Positions 16,498 through 26,123 of a DNA stretch of 64,000 bases are shown in pieces. Position 1 is the first letter of the stretch, and the number at the start of each line of letters is the position of its first letter. The notes below the pieces were generated by a model. It had not been told where the DNA came from. It saw only the letters and a list, made by a program, of their open reading frames with translations, and ran no database searches. The DNA is taken from NCBI RefSeq assembly GCF_038595055.1, contig NZ_CP152002.1, forward strand, positions 4,818,501-4,882,500. The letters are read 5' to 3'. The DNA is from Paenibacillus sp. FSL R7-0345. Lineage in GTDB: Bacteria > Bacillota > Bacilli > Paenibacillales > Paenibacillaceae. The position numbers and the translations under genes are program-made.

Positions 16498-18510
16498 TTA
16501 AAATCCGGTTCGCGGAATCTCTGCCGGAAGCTCATGATAGGGTTCAGCTGTGCCGGTCCTCACCTTATACATCTGCTTGTGCGCCTGTTCAGCCCCCTGC
16601 ATAAAAGGCTCATACAGACTGTTGCAGACATCAGCTGCTCCGATCTGATAATTCTCCCCGTCAAAACGTCCCAGCACCGGCTGGTCGTTCCACTGGAAAT
16701 AATGAACGCCGATCAGCTGCGGGATGGCAGCAGACTGCTCCACAAAATAACGGTATGCTCCGCCGCGCTCCTCCTGGGTAGCCACCGCACGGATACCGTA
16801 AGCCAGCATTCCGCTGTCTGCGCCGCCGAAATGGTATTCGCCGATCATAACAGGCTTGCCGAGGCGGCCGCTGATCTGTTCAATCTGCTCCCGGTCGGGA
16901 GCAAACTGGTAGCAGTTCAGCGAGAATACATCAAACCATTCGCAGCCCTCCAATACCTCGTCGCTGTTTACCCAGGCATAACGCATACCGAGATTCAGGT
17001 GATTGGGGGCTGCCTCCCGGCAGGCACGGGCCGGCAGCTCCACATACCGCCGGATCAGCAGCCGGTTAAACAGTCCATAATCAGCTGCTCTTACCGAATC
17101 AGCCAGGGGCTTCGTATCATCCGGATTGTACAGCTCATCATAGCCGGTATAACAGCTGTTCCAGGCTGCGTTTAATTCATCCACTGTACCGTACTTTTCA
17201 TTCAGCCACTGGATGAATTGCTCTTTGCTGGCAAAGCGGGTCGCTGAAGACAGCATCAGCTGCGTCAGGTTCAGACCGTCCACGAACGCCCAATGCGGCT
17301 CGTTGCGCATGAAATACCCGACCATCCGCCGCTCTTCCCGCAGCGGAAGCAATTGCTCCGCAAACTGCTGTGCATTCCGCTCGTATTCCGGACTGAACAC
17401 ATCCGGAAAATCGCGGAAGATCCGCTGCGCCGTCTCCGGGAACCCGCTCAGCGGATACACATACGGCAGGTCCGAGGCCGCGATGAACCTGCTGTCCGAC
17501 CAGTTCCCGATGGTATTGAACCCGCCCTGCCGCAGCCGGTATTCGGTCAGCTCTGTCCAGGCGTCCCTCCACTGCGGGCCGAATGCTGTGATCAGGTTCG
17601 CTATCCCGAAGCTGAATTCACGGCCCTCCTGTGACCAGGCATCTTGATAAGCCCCATCCTGCCCGGGCAGTTGCGGGAGAAGATGCTCCATACCGGTTAC
17701 ACGCATTGGCGAGGAAGGGCCGACACAATCCATTCCGGTACTGAACAGTGCATAACCTTCCGGATCAACAAACCACCAGTTCCGGCCGTCGGACGCTGTG
17801 CGGAAATAACCGGTCGCTGTAAATCTCAGCTTCTTCCAGCCTCCGTAACGGCTGAGGGAGCCGGCGCTGTGATCTGCTCCTTCCGTCTCTGCCCATTCTG
17901 CCGCCCGCTGCCGCTCAGCCCGGAGCCGGCTGACTAACTCTGCAGCATCTGCCGTTTTACCCGGCCACTCTCTTCCCTTCAGCTGTCCCAGCTCATCCAC
18001 ATAAGGCTGATTGACATACTGGAAATCCGGTTCCTCCGAGCTTAGGCATAAGCCCAGTATATCGACACTTCTCTCCGCAGCCGATGGAATAGTGGCAATA
18101 GAAAAGCCGGTTATCTGATCCTGGTCGACCCTGGCATCACCACGCAGCACCGTCTGCATCACACCGGGATAACGCGGCAGGAACAGCTTTTCACCGCTCA
18201 AATGCTCCAGTGGCAGGCAGATTACGGTTCTTACGCCCGGCAGGATGCCCAGATGATAAGTAATCTCCCGGTTATGCCGATCACGGAAACGGAACAGCAG
18301 CACCAGGATATCATGGCATTCATGGTACACCTCCGCATTCACGTAACGGCAGGCCTTCCATTTAGCAGTATCTACCTTGCCTGGCTGCAATTCTACTCCG
18401 CCGCCCTGAGGTGACGTCTGCAGCCGGAAGCCCCCGGAGGGGCTAAGCGTAAGCTGTGCATGAGAGCCGGTGTCGAACCATTCCCCAGACAGCTGGAAGG
18501 ATGATGCCAT
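16498..18510 (-). CDS. Clan GH-A-like glycoside hydrolase (agarase/beta-galactosidase-like)
   Basis: 670 residues. After an N-terminal beta region (about 1-230) comes a (beta/alpha)8 domain opening with WWFVDPEGYALFSTGMDCV. The likely acid/base is E404 (YFMRNEPHW) and the likely nucleophile E558 (VMIGEYHFGG), as in clan GH-A. FNTIGNWSD also resembles sequences often labelled beta-agarase. No signal peptide is present, so it probably works on imported oligosaccharides. The start is the ATG at 18510 behind AGGTGG. It is the last gene of an ABC importer operon (22164 to 16498). The GH family and substrate cannot be fixed by eye. Confidence 0.68.
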   Translation of the reverse strand: MASSFQLSGEWFDTGSHAQLTLSPSGGFRLQTSPQGGGVELQPGKVDTAKWKACRYVNAEVYHECHDILVLLFRFRDRHNREITYHLGILPGVRTVICLPLEHLSGEKLFLPRYPGVMQTVLRGDARVDQDQITGFSIATIPSAAERSVDILGLCLSSEEPDFQYVNQPYVDELGQLKGREWPGKTADAAELVSRLRAERQRAAEWAETEGADHSAGSLSRYGGWKKLRFTATGYFRTASDGRNWWFVDPEGYALFSTGMDCVGPSSPMRVTGMEHLLPQLPGQDGAYQDAWSQEGREFSFGIANLITAFGPQWRDAWTELTEYRLRQGGFNTIGNWSDSRFIAASDLPYVYPLSGFPETAQRIFRDFPDVFSPEYERNAQQFAEQLLPLREERRMVGYFMRNEPHWAFVDGLNLTQLMLSSATRFASKEQFIQWLNEKYGTVDELNAAWNSCYTGYDELYNPDDTKPLADSVRAADYGLFNRLLIRRYVELPARACREAAPNHLNLGMRYAWVNSDEVLEGCEWFDVFSLNCYQFAPDREQIEQISGRLGKPVMIGEYHFGGADSGMLAYGIRAVATQEERGGAYRYFVEQSAAIPQLIGVHYFQWNDQPVLGRFDGENYQIGAADVCNSLYEPFMQGAEQAHKQMYKVRTGTAEPYHELPAEIPRTGF

Positions 18511-18555
18511 CTCTCCACCTCTTTTCTGCATAACGTTTCAGTGAGCACCAGACTC

Positions 18556-20232
18556 TCATTTAAGCCCCATATTGGTCATGACATCCACTTTACCTGCATT
18601 CGTATACCATTCGTTCACTTCTTCCGTGATCTGCGTTCCACCCTTCTCGTACCATTGCTTAACAAAAGTGTCGTAGCTTTCGAGCGGTTCCTTACTGTAG
18701 ATAATCTTTGTAAAAGTTTCCTTCTCCATTGTGTTCAGCTGCTCCCATGAAGTCTGCATTGTTTTGGTCGGCGGGCCGTTGAAAGCATTAGGGAGCAGCA
18801 CATCCCGGTTCTCGTATGAAATGACATACCCTGCACTGGTGGTTGGATCATTGGCTGCTGACCGCATCAGCACTCCAGTATCAGCCTTGACGCCTTGTGC
18901 CAGATCATAAAAGGATTTGCCCGGTCCATCCACACTCGGCGTATTTTTGGTAAAAGCCATCTTCCCTACTCCCTGGACAGCATCCAGCGGTGTGTTGAAT
19001 GCCTTGGGATCAAAGACAACCTCCCCGTTCACGATGTCATAATCATAGCCCTGTGCATATCCGTATTTGAAATCTCCCGTGCCGAAGGCGGCATCATACA
19101 GCTTGTCGTAGTAGAGGAAGAACGCTTCCATATTATTAAAATCTTTATTGAACATAAATACGCCGTCATTCTGCTGGCCGGACTGGTACGTCTTATCGCC
19201 GCTGACCCCGCTGATTGTCGGGTAGGCACTGATTTTGGCACCCTGCACATTGGTCTCAACATCCTTTACACTGCCGTACAGCCAAGGGCGTCCGATGATG
19301 ATGCCTGCTTTGCCTTCGGTAAAGTCAGCCAGCGCATCCCAGGCCCCCTGTGTCGCCAGCTCCTTATTCAAATATCCCTTGGAATACCAGTCACGCAGCT
19401 TGGCCAGTGCATCCTTTGTCCCGTCCGCGACCGACCCGTACGTAAGCTTGCCATCTTCGTTATACCATTGGCCCGGAAGATGTTTGCCGGTGTAAGCGCT
19501 GAAGATCATGACGGAGTCGCTGACCCAGCCGGTGTTGTAGGAATCCTTTCCGCTAAAATCGAATCCGTACGTATCCTGCTTGCCGTTCCCGTCCGGATCA
19601 TCATTCGTAAATGCGGCAATAACCTGCTCGAATTCATCGATCGTCGTCGGCGCTTTCAGCCCCAGATTATCCAGCCAGTCCTGCCGGACCAGCATCACTT
19701 CACCTTCCGTCAGATTGGGGGCAATCGGCATCCCGTATACCTTGCCGTCCTGGATAACCGGGTTAAAGGCTGTCGGATATTCCTTGTAAATTTCCTTTAG
19801 CCGCTCCGGCATATATTTGTTGATGTCCTCGGTAATATCCTTGACCAGCCCGGACTGGATCAGGTCATTCTCCAGCGAAGTATCATAGACCGGCAGCACA
19901 TCCGGAAGCTTCTCCGAGCCGGTCAGCGCAAGCCGCAGCTTCGTGTTATATTGCGCTGCATCGCCGCCCAGCAGTGTTGTCTCAATCCGTATACCCAGCT
20001 TCTCCACGCCCCAGCGGGTCAGCACATTATCATTCAGGCTTTCACCGTTGATATATTTCCCGGCATTTTCATCCTGCTGCTTCGCAATCGTAAGCGTGAT
20101 CGGCGGATCATATTTACCGTCCTTAAGCGTCGCTTCCGCCGTAGAGCCTCCTTCCTTTTTGACCGGGCCGCACCCGGCAAGCATTCCTGTAAGCAATACA
20201 GCAACGGAGAGTAATGCACCTGTTTTTTTCAT
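18556..20232 (-). CDS. ABC carbohydrate transporter substrate-binding lipoprotein
   Basis: 558 residues, the long LplA/YtcQ-type family 1 binding protein. The lipobox LAGCGPV follows a short hydrophobic signal, and a Gly/Lys-rich linker follows the Cys. Inner motifs such as DPDGNGKQDTYGFDFSGKDS and WLDNLGLKAPTTIDEFEQV are typical. The ATG follows AAAGGAG. It is preceded by two permease genes and followed by the hydrolase. Just upstream an 11-bp sequence GTTGAATTTAG is tandemly duplicated (20249-20270). No ATPase gene is local, so a shared MsmX-like ATPase is likely. Confidence 0.93.
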   Translation of the reverse strand: MKKTGALLSVAVLLTGMLAGCGPVKKEGGSTAEATLKDGKYDPPITLTIAKQQDENAGKYINGESLNDNVLTRWGVEKLGIRIETTLLGGDAAQYNTKLRLALTGSEKLPDVLPVYDTSLENDLIQSGLVKDITEDINKYMPERLKEIYKEYPTAFNPVIQDGKVYGMPIAPNLTEGEVMLVRQDWLDNLGLKAPTTIDEFEQVIAAFTNDDPDGNGKQDTYGFDFSGKDSYNTGWVSDSVMIFSAYTGKHLPGQWYNEDGKLTYGSVADGTKDALAKLRDWYSKGYLNKELATQGAWDALADFTEGKAGIIIGRPWLYGSVKDVETNVQGAKISAYPTISGVSGDKTYQSGQQNDGVFMFNKDFNNMEAFFLYYDKLYDAAFGTGDFKYGYAQGYDYDIVNGEVVFDPKAFNTPLDAVQGVGKMAFTKNTPSVDGPGKSFYDLAQGVKADTGVLMRSAANDPTTSAGYVISYENRDVLLPNAFNGPPTKTMQTSWEQLNTMEKETFTKIIYSKEPLESYDTFVKQWYEKGGTQITEEVNEWYTNAGKVDVMTNMGLK

Positions 20233-20286
20233 GTATAGACTCCTTTACGTTGAATTTAGGTTGAATTTAGGTTGTATCTGCTTCTG

Positions 20287-21156
20287 CTATTCCTTGACTG
20301 CACCCAGTACAATCCCTTTTACGAAATACTTCTGCAAAAATGGATAGACGAGGATAATCGGCAAGGTGCTGATAAAGATCTGCGCTGCCTTGATGCTCTG
20401 CTCCGATAATGCCGCCGCTTCCGACTGGCTGAGCGCCATGCTCTGGGCTGAGCCCTGCACCACAACCGTCTGCAAAAAGGAAGCCAGCGGGTAGTTCTCG
20501 GTACTCGACATATAGAGAATTCCGTCAAACCAGGCGTTCCAGTGGCCGACCATAATGAACAAGCCTACCGTTGCCAGTCCGGGAAGGGAGAGCGGCAGAT
20601 AGATTTTGCGGAAAATAACAAAGAATGAGGCACCGTCGATAAACGCTGCTTCCTCCAGCGCCTTCGGAATCGTTTTGAAGAAATTCATAATCAGAATCAG
20701 GTTGTAAGCACCAAAAGCTCCGGGCAGCACCAGCGACCAGATCGTGTCCTTAAAGCCCAGCTTCGTAACCAGGATATAGGACGGAATCAAGCCTCCTGAG
20801 AACAGCATGGTGAAGATAAAAATCCACATCAGCACATTCCGCCCGCGGAAATCCTTGGATAAGGCATAGCCGGCCGTCGTAATGACAAACATGCTGATCA
20901 AGGTTCCCAGTACCGTCCGGAATACAGAAATCTGCATCGAGCCGGTAAAGTTGGTGTTCCTGAAGGTTTTGGCGTAGGCGTCCATATTGAAGTCCACCGG
21001 CCAGAAGGACACCAGATTGCCGTTGATCGCAGATTTGCTGCTAAGCGACTGGGCGAGCAGATGGAGCATCGGCAGGAAGCATGATAACGCAATCAGAATC
21101 AGACATATATAGTTGAAGAACGAAAAAATCTTATATCCCTTGGACTTATGATACAC
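20287..21156 (-). CDS. ABC carbohydrate transporter permease, LplC type
   Basis: 289 residues with six predicted membrane helices. The cytoplasmic EAA loop EEAAFIDGASFFVIFRKIYL contacts the ATPase. The C-terminus LQKYFVKGIVLGAVKE is the usual LplC/MalG-type end. The GTG start follows AGGGAG with 8 bp spacing. It lies 15 bp behind the partner permease and 54 bp before the binding protein, forming one importer for an oligosaccharide, probably pectin- or hemicellulose-derived by context. Confidence 0.92.
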   Translation of the reverse strand: MYHKSKGYKIFSFFNYICLILIALSCFLPMLHLLAQSLSSKSAINGNLVSFWPVDFNMDAYAKTFRNTNFTGSMQISVFRTVLGTLISMFVITTAGYALSKDFRGRNVLMWIFIFTMLFSGGLIPSYILVTKLGFKDTIWSLVLPGAFGAYNLILIMNFFKTIPKALEEAAFIDGASFFVIFRKIYLPLSLPGLATVGLFIMVGHWNAWFDGILYMSSTENYPLASFLQTVVVQGSAQSMALSQSEAAALSEQSIKAAQIFISTLPIILVYPFLQKYFVKGIVLGAVKE

Positions 21157-21171
21157 TCTCCATGCTCCCTT

Positions 21172-22164
21172 CTAGAATATTTTGTAGTTGGCCACCTTGT
21201 AGGCAATACGATATGAAATAACGATCAGGACAAAACTGATGCCTGATTTGAACAGCCCGACTGCTGTACCAAACCCGTATTGGCCGTTCAACAGGGAAGA
21301 CCTGTACACGTAAGTATCGATAATATCCCCCGTACTGTACACCAGCGGGTTGTAGAGGTTAAAGATCTGGTCAAAGCCTGCATCGAGAATATTGCCCAGA
21401 CTCAGTGTGGCAATAACAATGATCATCGGCAGCATGCTCGGCAGCGTAACATGTCTGATCTGCTGCCAGCGGGAAGCGCCGTCTATCTCGGCAGCCTCAT
21501 AATAAGACGGATCGATTCCGGTAATAACGGCCAGGTAGACAATCATGCCGAAGCCGAAGTTTTTCCACAGATCACTGATAATGACCGTTGGTCTGAACAG
21601 GACCGGATCGCCCAGAAAATAGACCGGCTGGATTCCGAACACCTGGGTCAGCATATGGTTAATGCCGCCGTCGAGTCCCAGAAGATCAATCATAATGCCG
21701 GCCACCGTTACCCATGACAAGAAATGCGGCAGATACACGAGCGTCTGAATGCTTTTTTTGATGCCCATATTGCGGATTTCGCTTAACAGGATAGCCATGA
21801 TGATCGGCACGACAATCCCGACAACGATTTTGATTACCGCGATAATCAGCGTGTTCGTAATAGCCTGAGTGGCTTCCTTGTACTGAAAGATTCTCGCGAA
21901 GTTGTCCCAGCCGATCCAGGCAGAGCCGGAAATACCCAGCCAGGGCTTATAATCCTGAAAAGCCATCACCAGTCCGACCATCGGCCCGTAGGCAAAAATG
22001 AGGACACACACAAGTGCCGGGATACAGAGTACATACAACGGCCAGCTTTTTTTCAGTTCCTTGCTCCAGGGATCTTTTCCTTTTTTCCGGATGTCAGTCT
22101 TGAGCGGCTGCACCCTGTTTTTTATAACGTGAGCTATTGGTGTTACCCCCTTTAAGAATGCCAA
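21172..22164 (-). CDS. ABC carbohydrate transporter permease, LplB type
   Basis: Up to 330 residues with six helices and the EAA loop YYEAAEIDGASRWQQIRHVTL near residues 237-257. It is the first gene of the importer-hydrolase operon. The start is unclear: the TTG at 22164 has no ribosome site; an AAAGGGGG in the coding frame a few codons later lacks a normal start at the right distance, and a GTG at about 22113 is another choice. The first membrane helix begins near residue 40, so any of these leaves the core intact. Two cre-like sites lie upstream. Confidence 0.88.
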   Translation of the reverse strand: MAFLKGVTPIAHVIKNRVQPLKTDIRKKGKDPWSKELKKSWPLYVLCIPALVCVLIFAYGPMVGLVMAFQDYKPWLGISGSAWIGWDNFARIFQYKEATQAITNTLIIAVIKIVVGIVVPIIMAILLSEIRNMGIKKSIQTLVYLPHFLSWVTVAGIMIDLLGLDGGINHMLTQVFGIQPVYFLGDPVLFRPTVIISDLWKNFGFGMIVYLAVITGIDPSYYEAAEIDGASRWQQIRHVTLPSMLPMIIVIATLSLGNILDAGFDQIFNLYNPLVYSTGDIIDTYVYRSSLLNGQYGFGTAVGLFKSGISFVLIVISYRIAYKVANYKIF

Positions 22165-22187
22165 GTAGTCGTTGCAGATCTAATGTT

Positions 22188-22205
22188 AGCAAAAGCGCTT
22201 TCAAT
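22188..22205. promoter_or_regulatory. cre-like site 1 upstream of the importer operon
   Basis: AGCAAAAGCGCTTTCAAT carries one good cre half (GCGCTTTCA) and one weaker half. It is 24 bp upstream of the first annotated codon on the minus strand, so CcpA binding would block the operon. Confidence 0.5.
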
Positions 22206-22249
22206 CTAAAATGTCCCGATCTGAAGATCATAACCAATCCCTCAACCTG

Positions 22250-22269
22250 TTTGCTAAGCGCTTTCACTT
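22250..22269. promoter_or_regulatory. cre-like site 2 between divergent operons
   Basis: TTTGCTAAGCGCTTTCACTT contains the same AAGCGCTTTCA core as site 1, 63 bp away (six helical turns). It lies between the importer operon and the sensor kinase gene. Catabolite control is inferred. Confidence 0.5.
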
Positions 22270-22373
22270 TATAGGCTGATTGTCTTTTTCTTTTGAATTT
22301 AATGAATTATGATAGATTCTGACGGATACACAGCAATTAGACAAAAATGTGTTACAGGGAATGAGGACACAAT

Positions 22374-24104
22374 ATGATAAAAAAGGTGAATATGAAACGG
22401 TTCATCTACTTCTTCATTTTTTTCCTGCTGCTTACACTGGGGCTGTTCTATATCATGAATACCCTTAGCTCACGAACGCTTCAGGAGAGTCTGGTCAACG
22501 CCTCCAAGAACCAGCTGGCTTATGCGGAGGAAATCATAGACGGGGCGATCTCCGAGGCAAGTATGTACGGAATCCAATATACCGCCGACAACGATGTTCG
22601 GTTCTATCAGAACCGCAAGCTGGAATTAAGCAACTATGACGCCCAGATGAACAAAAATGAAATTTCCGGCCGGTTAGCGGATCAGCTCTTCTCCAGCCTT
22701 GCGGTAGAGTCGATCGGGATTTACTGGAAGCAGGACGGCACCTTCATTCAAACCGGACATGATTCGCTGGCGAAGCTCCCTTTTGAACAGGTAACGGAGC
22801 GCGGCTGGCAGACTTATAATAATAGCCTGTACTACTTTTCGGTCTACCCTTACATCCACCAGCCCAAAAATCCGGCAAATATAGAGTACATCGTCGGCGT
22901 GAAGCTTAAGAAGGAGTATCTGACCGGACTGCTGGGCAAAGCGGTTAACGGCGACAGCTCCAACGCTTTTTTCCTGGTGAATGACAGCCTCGTCATTAGC
23001 AGTAAGCCGGTAGACAGCCGGATCGAGGAAAAAGCGCGGGCGACCGTTACCCCCGATCCGCAGCAAATTCTGAAATTCGATTATCATACCGGCGAGGACG
23101 ACTATTATGTGCTGTCCAAATACATAGAGCCTATTGATACTTACCTGGTGACGTATACACGGATGAGTGATTTCCTGAATCCGCTGAACCGCAACCAGCA
23201 GGTGTTCGCAGCCAGTATTATCGTCATCCTGATCATCGGCCTGACCGTCATTCTGATGTTCTACCGTAATTTCTACCGGAATGTGCATCTGCTCGGCAAA
23301 AAATTCCACCAGGTGGAGCAGGGTAACTACAGCACGCGGATCAGCGAGAACCCGGTCAACGAATTTTATACCTTGTTCAAAAGCTTCAACCATATGGTAC
23401 TCAGAACCCAGAACCTGTTCGCCTCACTCAAAATCGAAACCGAGCTGCGCAGGGATGCCGAGGTAAAGCAGCTGCAGGCCCAGATCAATCCGCATTTTCT
23501 GTATAACAGCCTGTTCTTTATCATGTCGATGGCAAAATCCTCACCGGAAGCCGTCATGCAGATGAGCAAGCACCTGGCGGAATATTACCGCTACCTGACC
23601 AAGCTTGACCGCCATGATGCCACGCTGGCCTCCGAGCTGCAGCTTGCCGGCCATTTCCTGTCAATTATGTCTCTCTGTAAAGAGCTGCATTATGAGATTA
23701 GCCTGCCGCCCGAGCTCGGGGAGCACCGCATTATGCCGCTGATTATCCAGCCGATTGTGGAAAATGCAATCCAGCACGGCATTGAGGAGCTGCAGGGCGC
23801 CCACCGTGTCGCAATCGAGGTAAAAGCACTCGATGAAGGGGCACTGATCATTGTTGCGGATGACGGGAAAGGACTTACGCCGGATCAGCTTGAGCTGCTG
23901 GCGGCCCGTGTGGGTAGTGAGGCTCCTCCCGAGGGCTCCCGGGGCATTGGCCTGTGGAATATTCATCAGCGGCTCAAAAATGCCTATGGCGAATTAAGCG
24001 GCCTGCGGTTCTTCACCAATGACTGGGGCGGACTGTCCGTTATGGCCTACATCGATTTCTCACTGGATGAAGGAGGAGATTATGAAATTACTGATTGTGG
24101 ATGA
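22374..24104 (+). CDS. YesM-type sensor histidine kinase
   Basis: 576 residues. One membrane helix at about 6-26, an extracellular sensing region to about 275, a second helix at about 280-300 and a HAMP linker precede a His_kinase domain. The phospho-acceptor is H374 in QINPHFLYNSLFFI. The ATPase domain shows the N-box IVENAIQHGIEEL, DDGKGLTPDQLE and GIGLWNIHQRLKN. The ATG follows GAGGACACAAT. It diverges from the ABC importer operon and overlaps the response regulator gene by 23 bp. It probably senses the imported sugar, perhaps with the binding protein. Confidence 0.94.
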   Translation: MIKKVNMKRFIYFFIFFLLLTLGLFYIMNTLSSRTLQESLVNASKNQLAYAEEIIDGAISEASMYGIQYTADNDVRFYQNRKLELSNYDAQMNKNEISGRLADQLFSSLAVESIGIYWKQDGTFIQTGHDSLAKLPFEQVTERGWQTYNNSLYYFSVYPYIHQPKNPANIEYIVGVKLKKEYLTGLLGKAVNGDSSNAFFLVNDSLVISSKPVDSRIEEKARATVTPDPQQILKFDYHTGEDDYYVLSKYIEPIDTYLVTYTRMSDFLNPLNRNQQVFAASIIVILIIGLTVILMFYRNFYRNVHLLGKKFHQVEQGNYSTRISENPVNEFYTLFKSFNHMVLRTQNLFASLKIETELRRDAEVKQLQAQINPHFLYNSLFFIMSMAKSSPEAVMQMSKHLAEYYRYLTKLDRHDATLASELQLAGHFLSIMSLCKELHYEISLPPELGEHRIMPLIIQPIVENAIQHGIEELQGAHRVAIEVKALDEGALIIVADDGKGLTPDQLELLAARVGSEAPPEGSRGIGLWNIHQRLKNAYGELSGLRFFTNDWGGLSVMAYIDFSLDEGGDYEITDCG

Positions 24105-25449
24105 CGGGCATTATATCGTTGAATATCTGAAGCATCTGCTGGACTGGAAAAAATTCGGCGTACAGCAGGTTGTAACCTCCACCAATTCGCTGGAAGCCAG
24201 ACATTTGCTTAGCCAAAATGACGTTGATATTCTGATTACCGATATCCGGATGCCTGAGGTATCCGGTCTTGATCTGCTGGAGCACATCAGCGGGCAGCTG
24301 CTGAAGACCAAGGTGGTCTTCCTCTCCGGTTATTCACAGTTTGATTACGCCCAAAAGGCGATCCGGCTGGGCGCCTTGGATTATCTGCTTAAGCCTGTAG
24401 ATAAAGAGGATATGGAAAAAGCCATGCAGCAGGTGCTTAAAAATATTGACGAGCAGCAGCGGAAACAGCAGCCGGTGCAGGCGGAATTTGACGGTCTGGG
24501 CTTTCTGCTGTCTGTTATCGGCGGTGCTGCTCCCGCAAAGGGCGACAATGAATTTGCTGCCTGTGATGCTGTGCAGCAGCTGAAGGAACGCTACTGCTTC
24601 TTTCAGCTTACAGACGCGAAGGGGTCAGAAGAAGTCACGTTAAGGAATCACGACTGTGCTTCAGAAGGATTCATCTGGACAGCCGGCCCGTCCGTTACCG
24701 GCCTGCTCCGGGTATCCGGTGCCGGCCCGCTTGCTGCTGAAATAGAGAATATCTCCTTCTCTGAGAGCTTTGAATTTGCGGACAAGAATACTGTCCGGCA
24801 TATCTTCTGCCGGTTTTATTACCGGGAGGAGCCGGATGCCGGGGATTGTACGCTGCTGCAGAACTGCACTGCCCATCCGAAACGGGAGAATGTGGACTGG
24901 GAAGCCGCCCGGAAAAACATCCTCCGAAGCTACGCCAAGCTGCAAACCAGAAAGCAGCAGATTCTCTATCTGCTTGATTTCATCCAGCTGCTGTACTTCA
25001 CGTCCGGCCGGCTGCAGCAGTCTGAGGTGGCCGGCTGGATCTTCAAAGAGCTGGCTGAGCCCGATGATGCACTCGAGTCCGTGCTGCTCTGTGTCACCCG
25101 GCTGGAGCGCAGCCCCAAATTAACAAACAGCCATATTGTCCGTACTATTCAGGCTTATATTACCGGACATATCGGTGATGGTTTGAGCCTGGATGATCTG
25201 GGTAAAATTGTACATCTCCATCCGGTTTATCTGTCAAAGGTATATAAGCAGGAGACCGGCGAGAACCTGTCGGGCTTCATTGCCGCCAAGCGGCTGGAGA
25301 AGGCATCGCAGCTGCTGCGGGAATCCAATCTGCATGTGATTGATATCTCCCAGCTGGTCGGCTACAAGAAGCCGCAGTATTTCATCAAGCTGTTCAAGGA
25401 ACAGTACGGAATTACCCCTTATCAATACCGCAGACAGCAAATCCAATAA
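24082..25449 (+). CDS. YesN-type response regulator with AraC DNA-binding domain
   Basis: 455 residues. The receiver domain (1-120) has D54 as phospho-acceptor (DILITDIRMP), the acidic pair near residue 7 and the Lys in LLKPVD. A variable middle region follows. The C-terminal AraC domain (about 350-455) has two helix-turn-helix motifs, the second being VGYKKPQYFIKLFKEQYGIT. The start is the ATG at 24082 after AAGGAGGAG, inside the end of the kinase gene, so the two are translationally coupled. It likely activates the divergent importer-hydrolase operon. Confidence 0.94.
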   Translation: MKLLIVDDGHYIVEYLKHLLDWKKFGVQQVVTSTNSLEARHLLSQNDVDILITDIRMPEVSGLDLLEHISGQLLKTKVVFLSGYSQFDYAQKAIRLGALDYLLKPVDKEDMEKAMQQVLKNIDEQQRKQQPVQAEFDGLGFLLSVIGGAAPAKGDNEFAACDAVQQLKERYCFFQLTDAKGSEEVTLRNHDCASEGFIWTAGPSVTGLLRVSGAGPLAAEIENISFSESFEFADKNTVRHIFCRFYYREEPDAGDCTLLQNCTAHPKRENVDWEAARKNILRSYAKLQTRKQQILYLLDFIQLLYFTSGRLQQSEVAGWIFKELAEPDDALESVLLCVTRLERSPKLTNSHIVRTIQAYITGHIGDGLSLDDLGKIVHLHPVYLSKVYKQETGENLSGFIAAKRLEKASQLLRESNLHVIDISQLVGYKKPQYFIKLFKEQYGITPYQYRRQQIQ

Positions 25450-25490
25450 GGAATAAGCTTGTAGACTTAGACTTAGGAGGCGATTGCTTA

Positions 25491-26027
25491 ATGAAGCCGT
25501 TTGAACAGCCGGTAGCCGGAGCCGGGGGAGCCATCGAAACCTTCACTCTCCCGCAGGACGGCCTGCTGCCGAACAACCCGGCACTGCCGGTCATTGTGTA
25601 TACAGGTGCTCTGCGGGACCATCCGGAACGCACCGAGCAGATCTTCAATGACAACGGCTGGCTGAACAGCTGGCAGAACGGCGTGTTCAGCTATCACCAC
25701 TATCACAGCAACGCGCACGAGGTGCTTGGCGTGATGTCCGGGACCGCCAGCCTGCAGCTTGGCGGCGATGCCGGCCGGACGCTTGCGGTGTCGGCCGGAG
25801 ATGTGCTCGTGCTGCCGGCCGGAACGGCGCACAAGCTGCTGCACAGCTCCGGCGGCTTCCTAGTCGCCGGCGCTTATCCCGGCGGGGCGGACTACAACAC
25901 CCGGCTGGCCGAGCCTGACGACCTGGCGGCTGCACTGCAAGAGATCGCGGAGGTTCCGCTGCCGGGTAGTGATCCGGTGTACGGTACAGCTGGGCCGCTG
26001 CTGGAGGCTTGGGGTGCGGGCGGCTAA
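25491..26027 (+). CDS. Cupin domain protein
   Basis: 178 residues with one conserved beta-barrel cupin domain. Motif 1 is YHHYHSNAHEVLGVMSG with two His and a Glu as probable metal ligands; motif 2 is DVLVLPAGTAHKLL with a further His. The ATG follows AGGAGGCG. It begins 42 bp after the response regulator and ends before a bidirectional terminator, so it may be transcribed with the two-component genes. Function is unknown. Confidence 0.82.
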   Translation: MKPFEQPVAGAGGAIETFTLPQDGLLPNNPALPVIVYTGALRDHPERTEQIFNDNGWLNSWQNGVFSYHHYHSNAHEVLGVMSGTASLQLGGDAGRTLAVSAGDVLVLPAGTAHKLLHSSGGFLVAGAYPGGADYNTRLAEPDDLAAALQEIAEVPLPGSDPVYGTAGPLLEAWGAGG

Positions 26028-26076
26028 ATGCGGCTGAAGGCCGGTCAACTGCAGCACTCCGTATTGCCGGGAATCA

Positions 26077-26114
26077 AAAAGAGCTTTGCCGGAATCATAC
26101 GGCAAAGCTCTTTT
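26077..26114. terminator. Bidirectional terminator between cupin and methyltransferase genes
   Basis: A 14-bp stem AAAAGAGCTTTGCC and its complement enclose a 10-nt loop, with A-run and T-run flanks serving both converging genes. Confidence 0.9.
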
Positions 26115-26123
26115 ACATGCAGC

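Noticed and set aside
20249..20270. 11-bp tandem duplication before a binding protein gene as a regulatory array
   Set aside because: Only two copies, lying downstream of the start region of its gene's neighbour; noted but not supported as a site.
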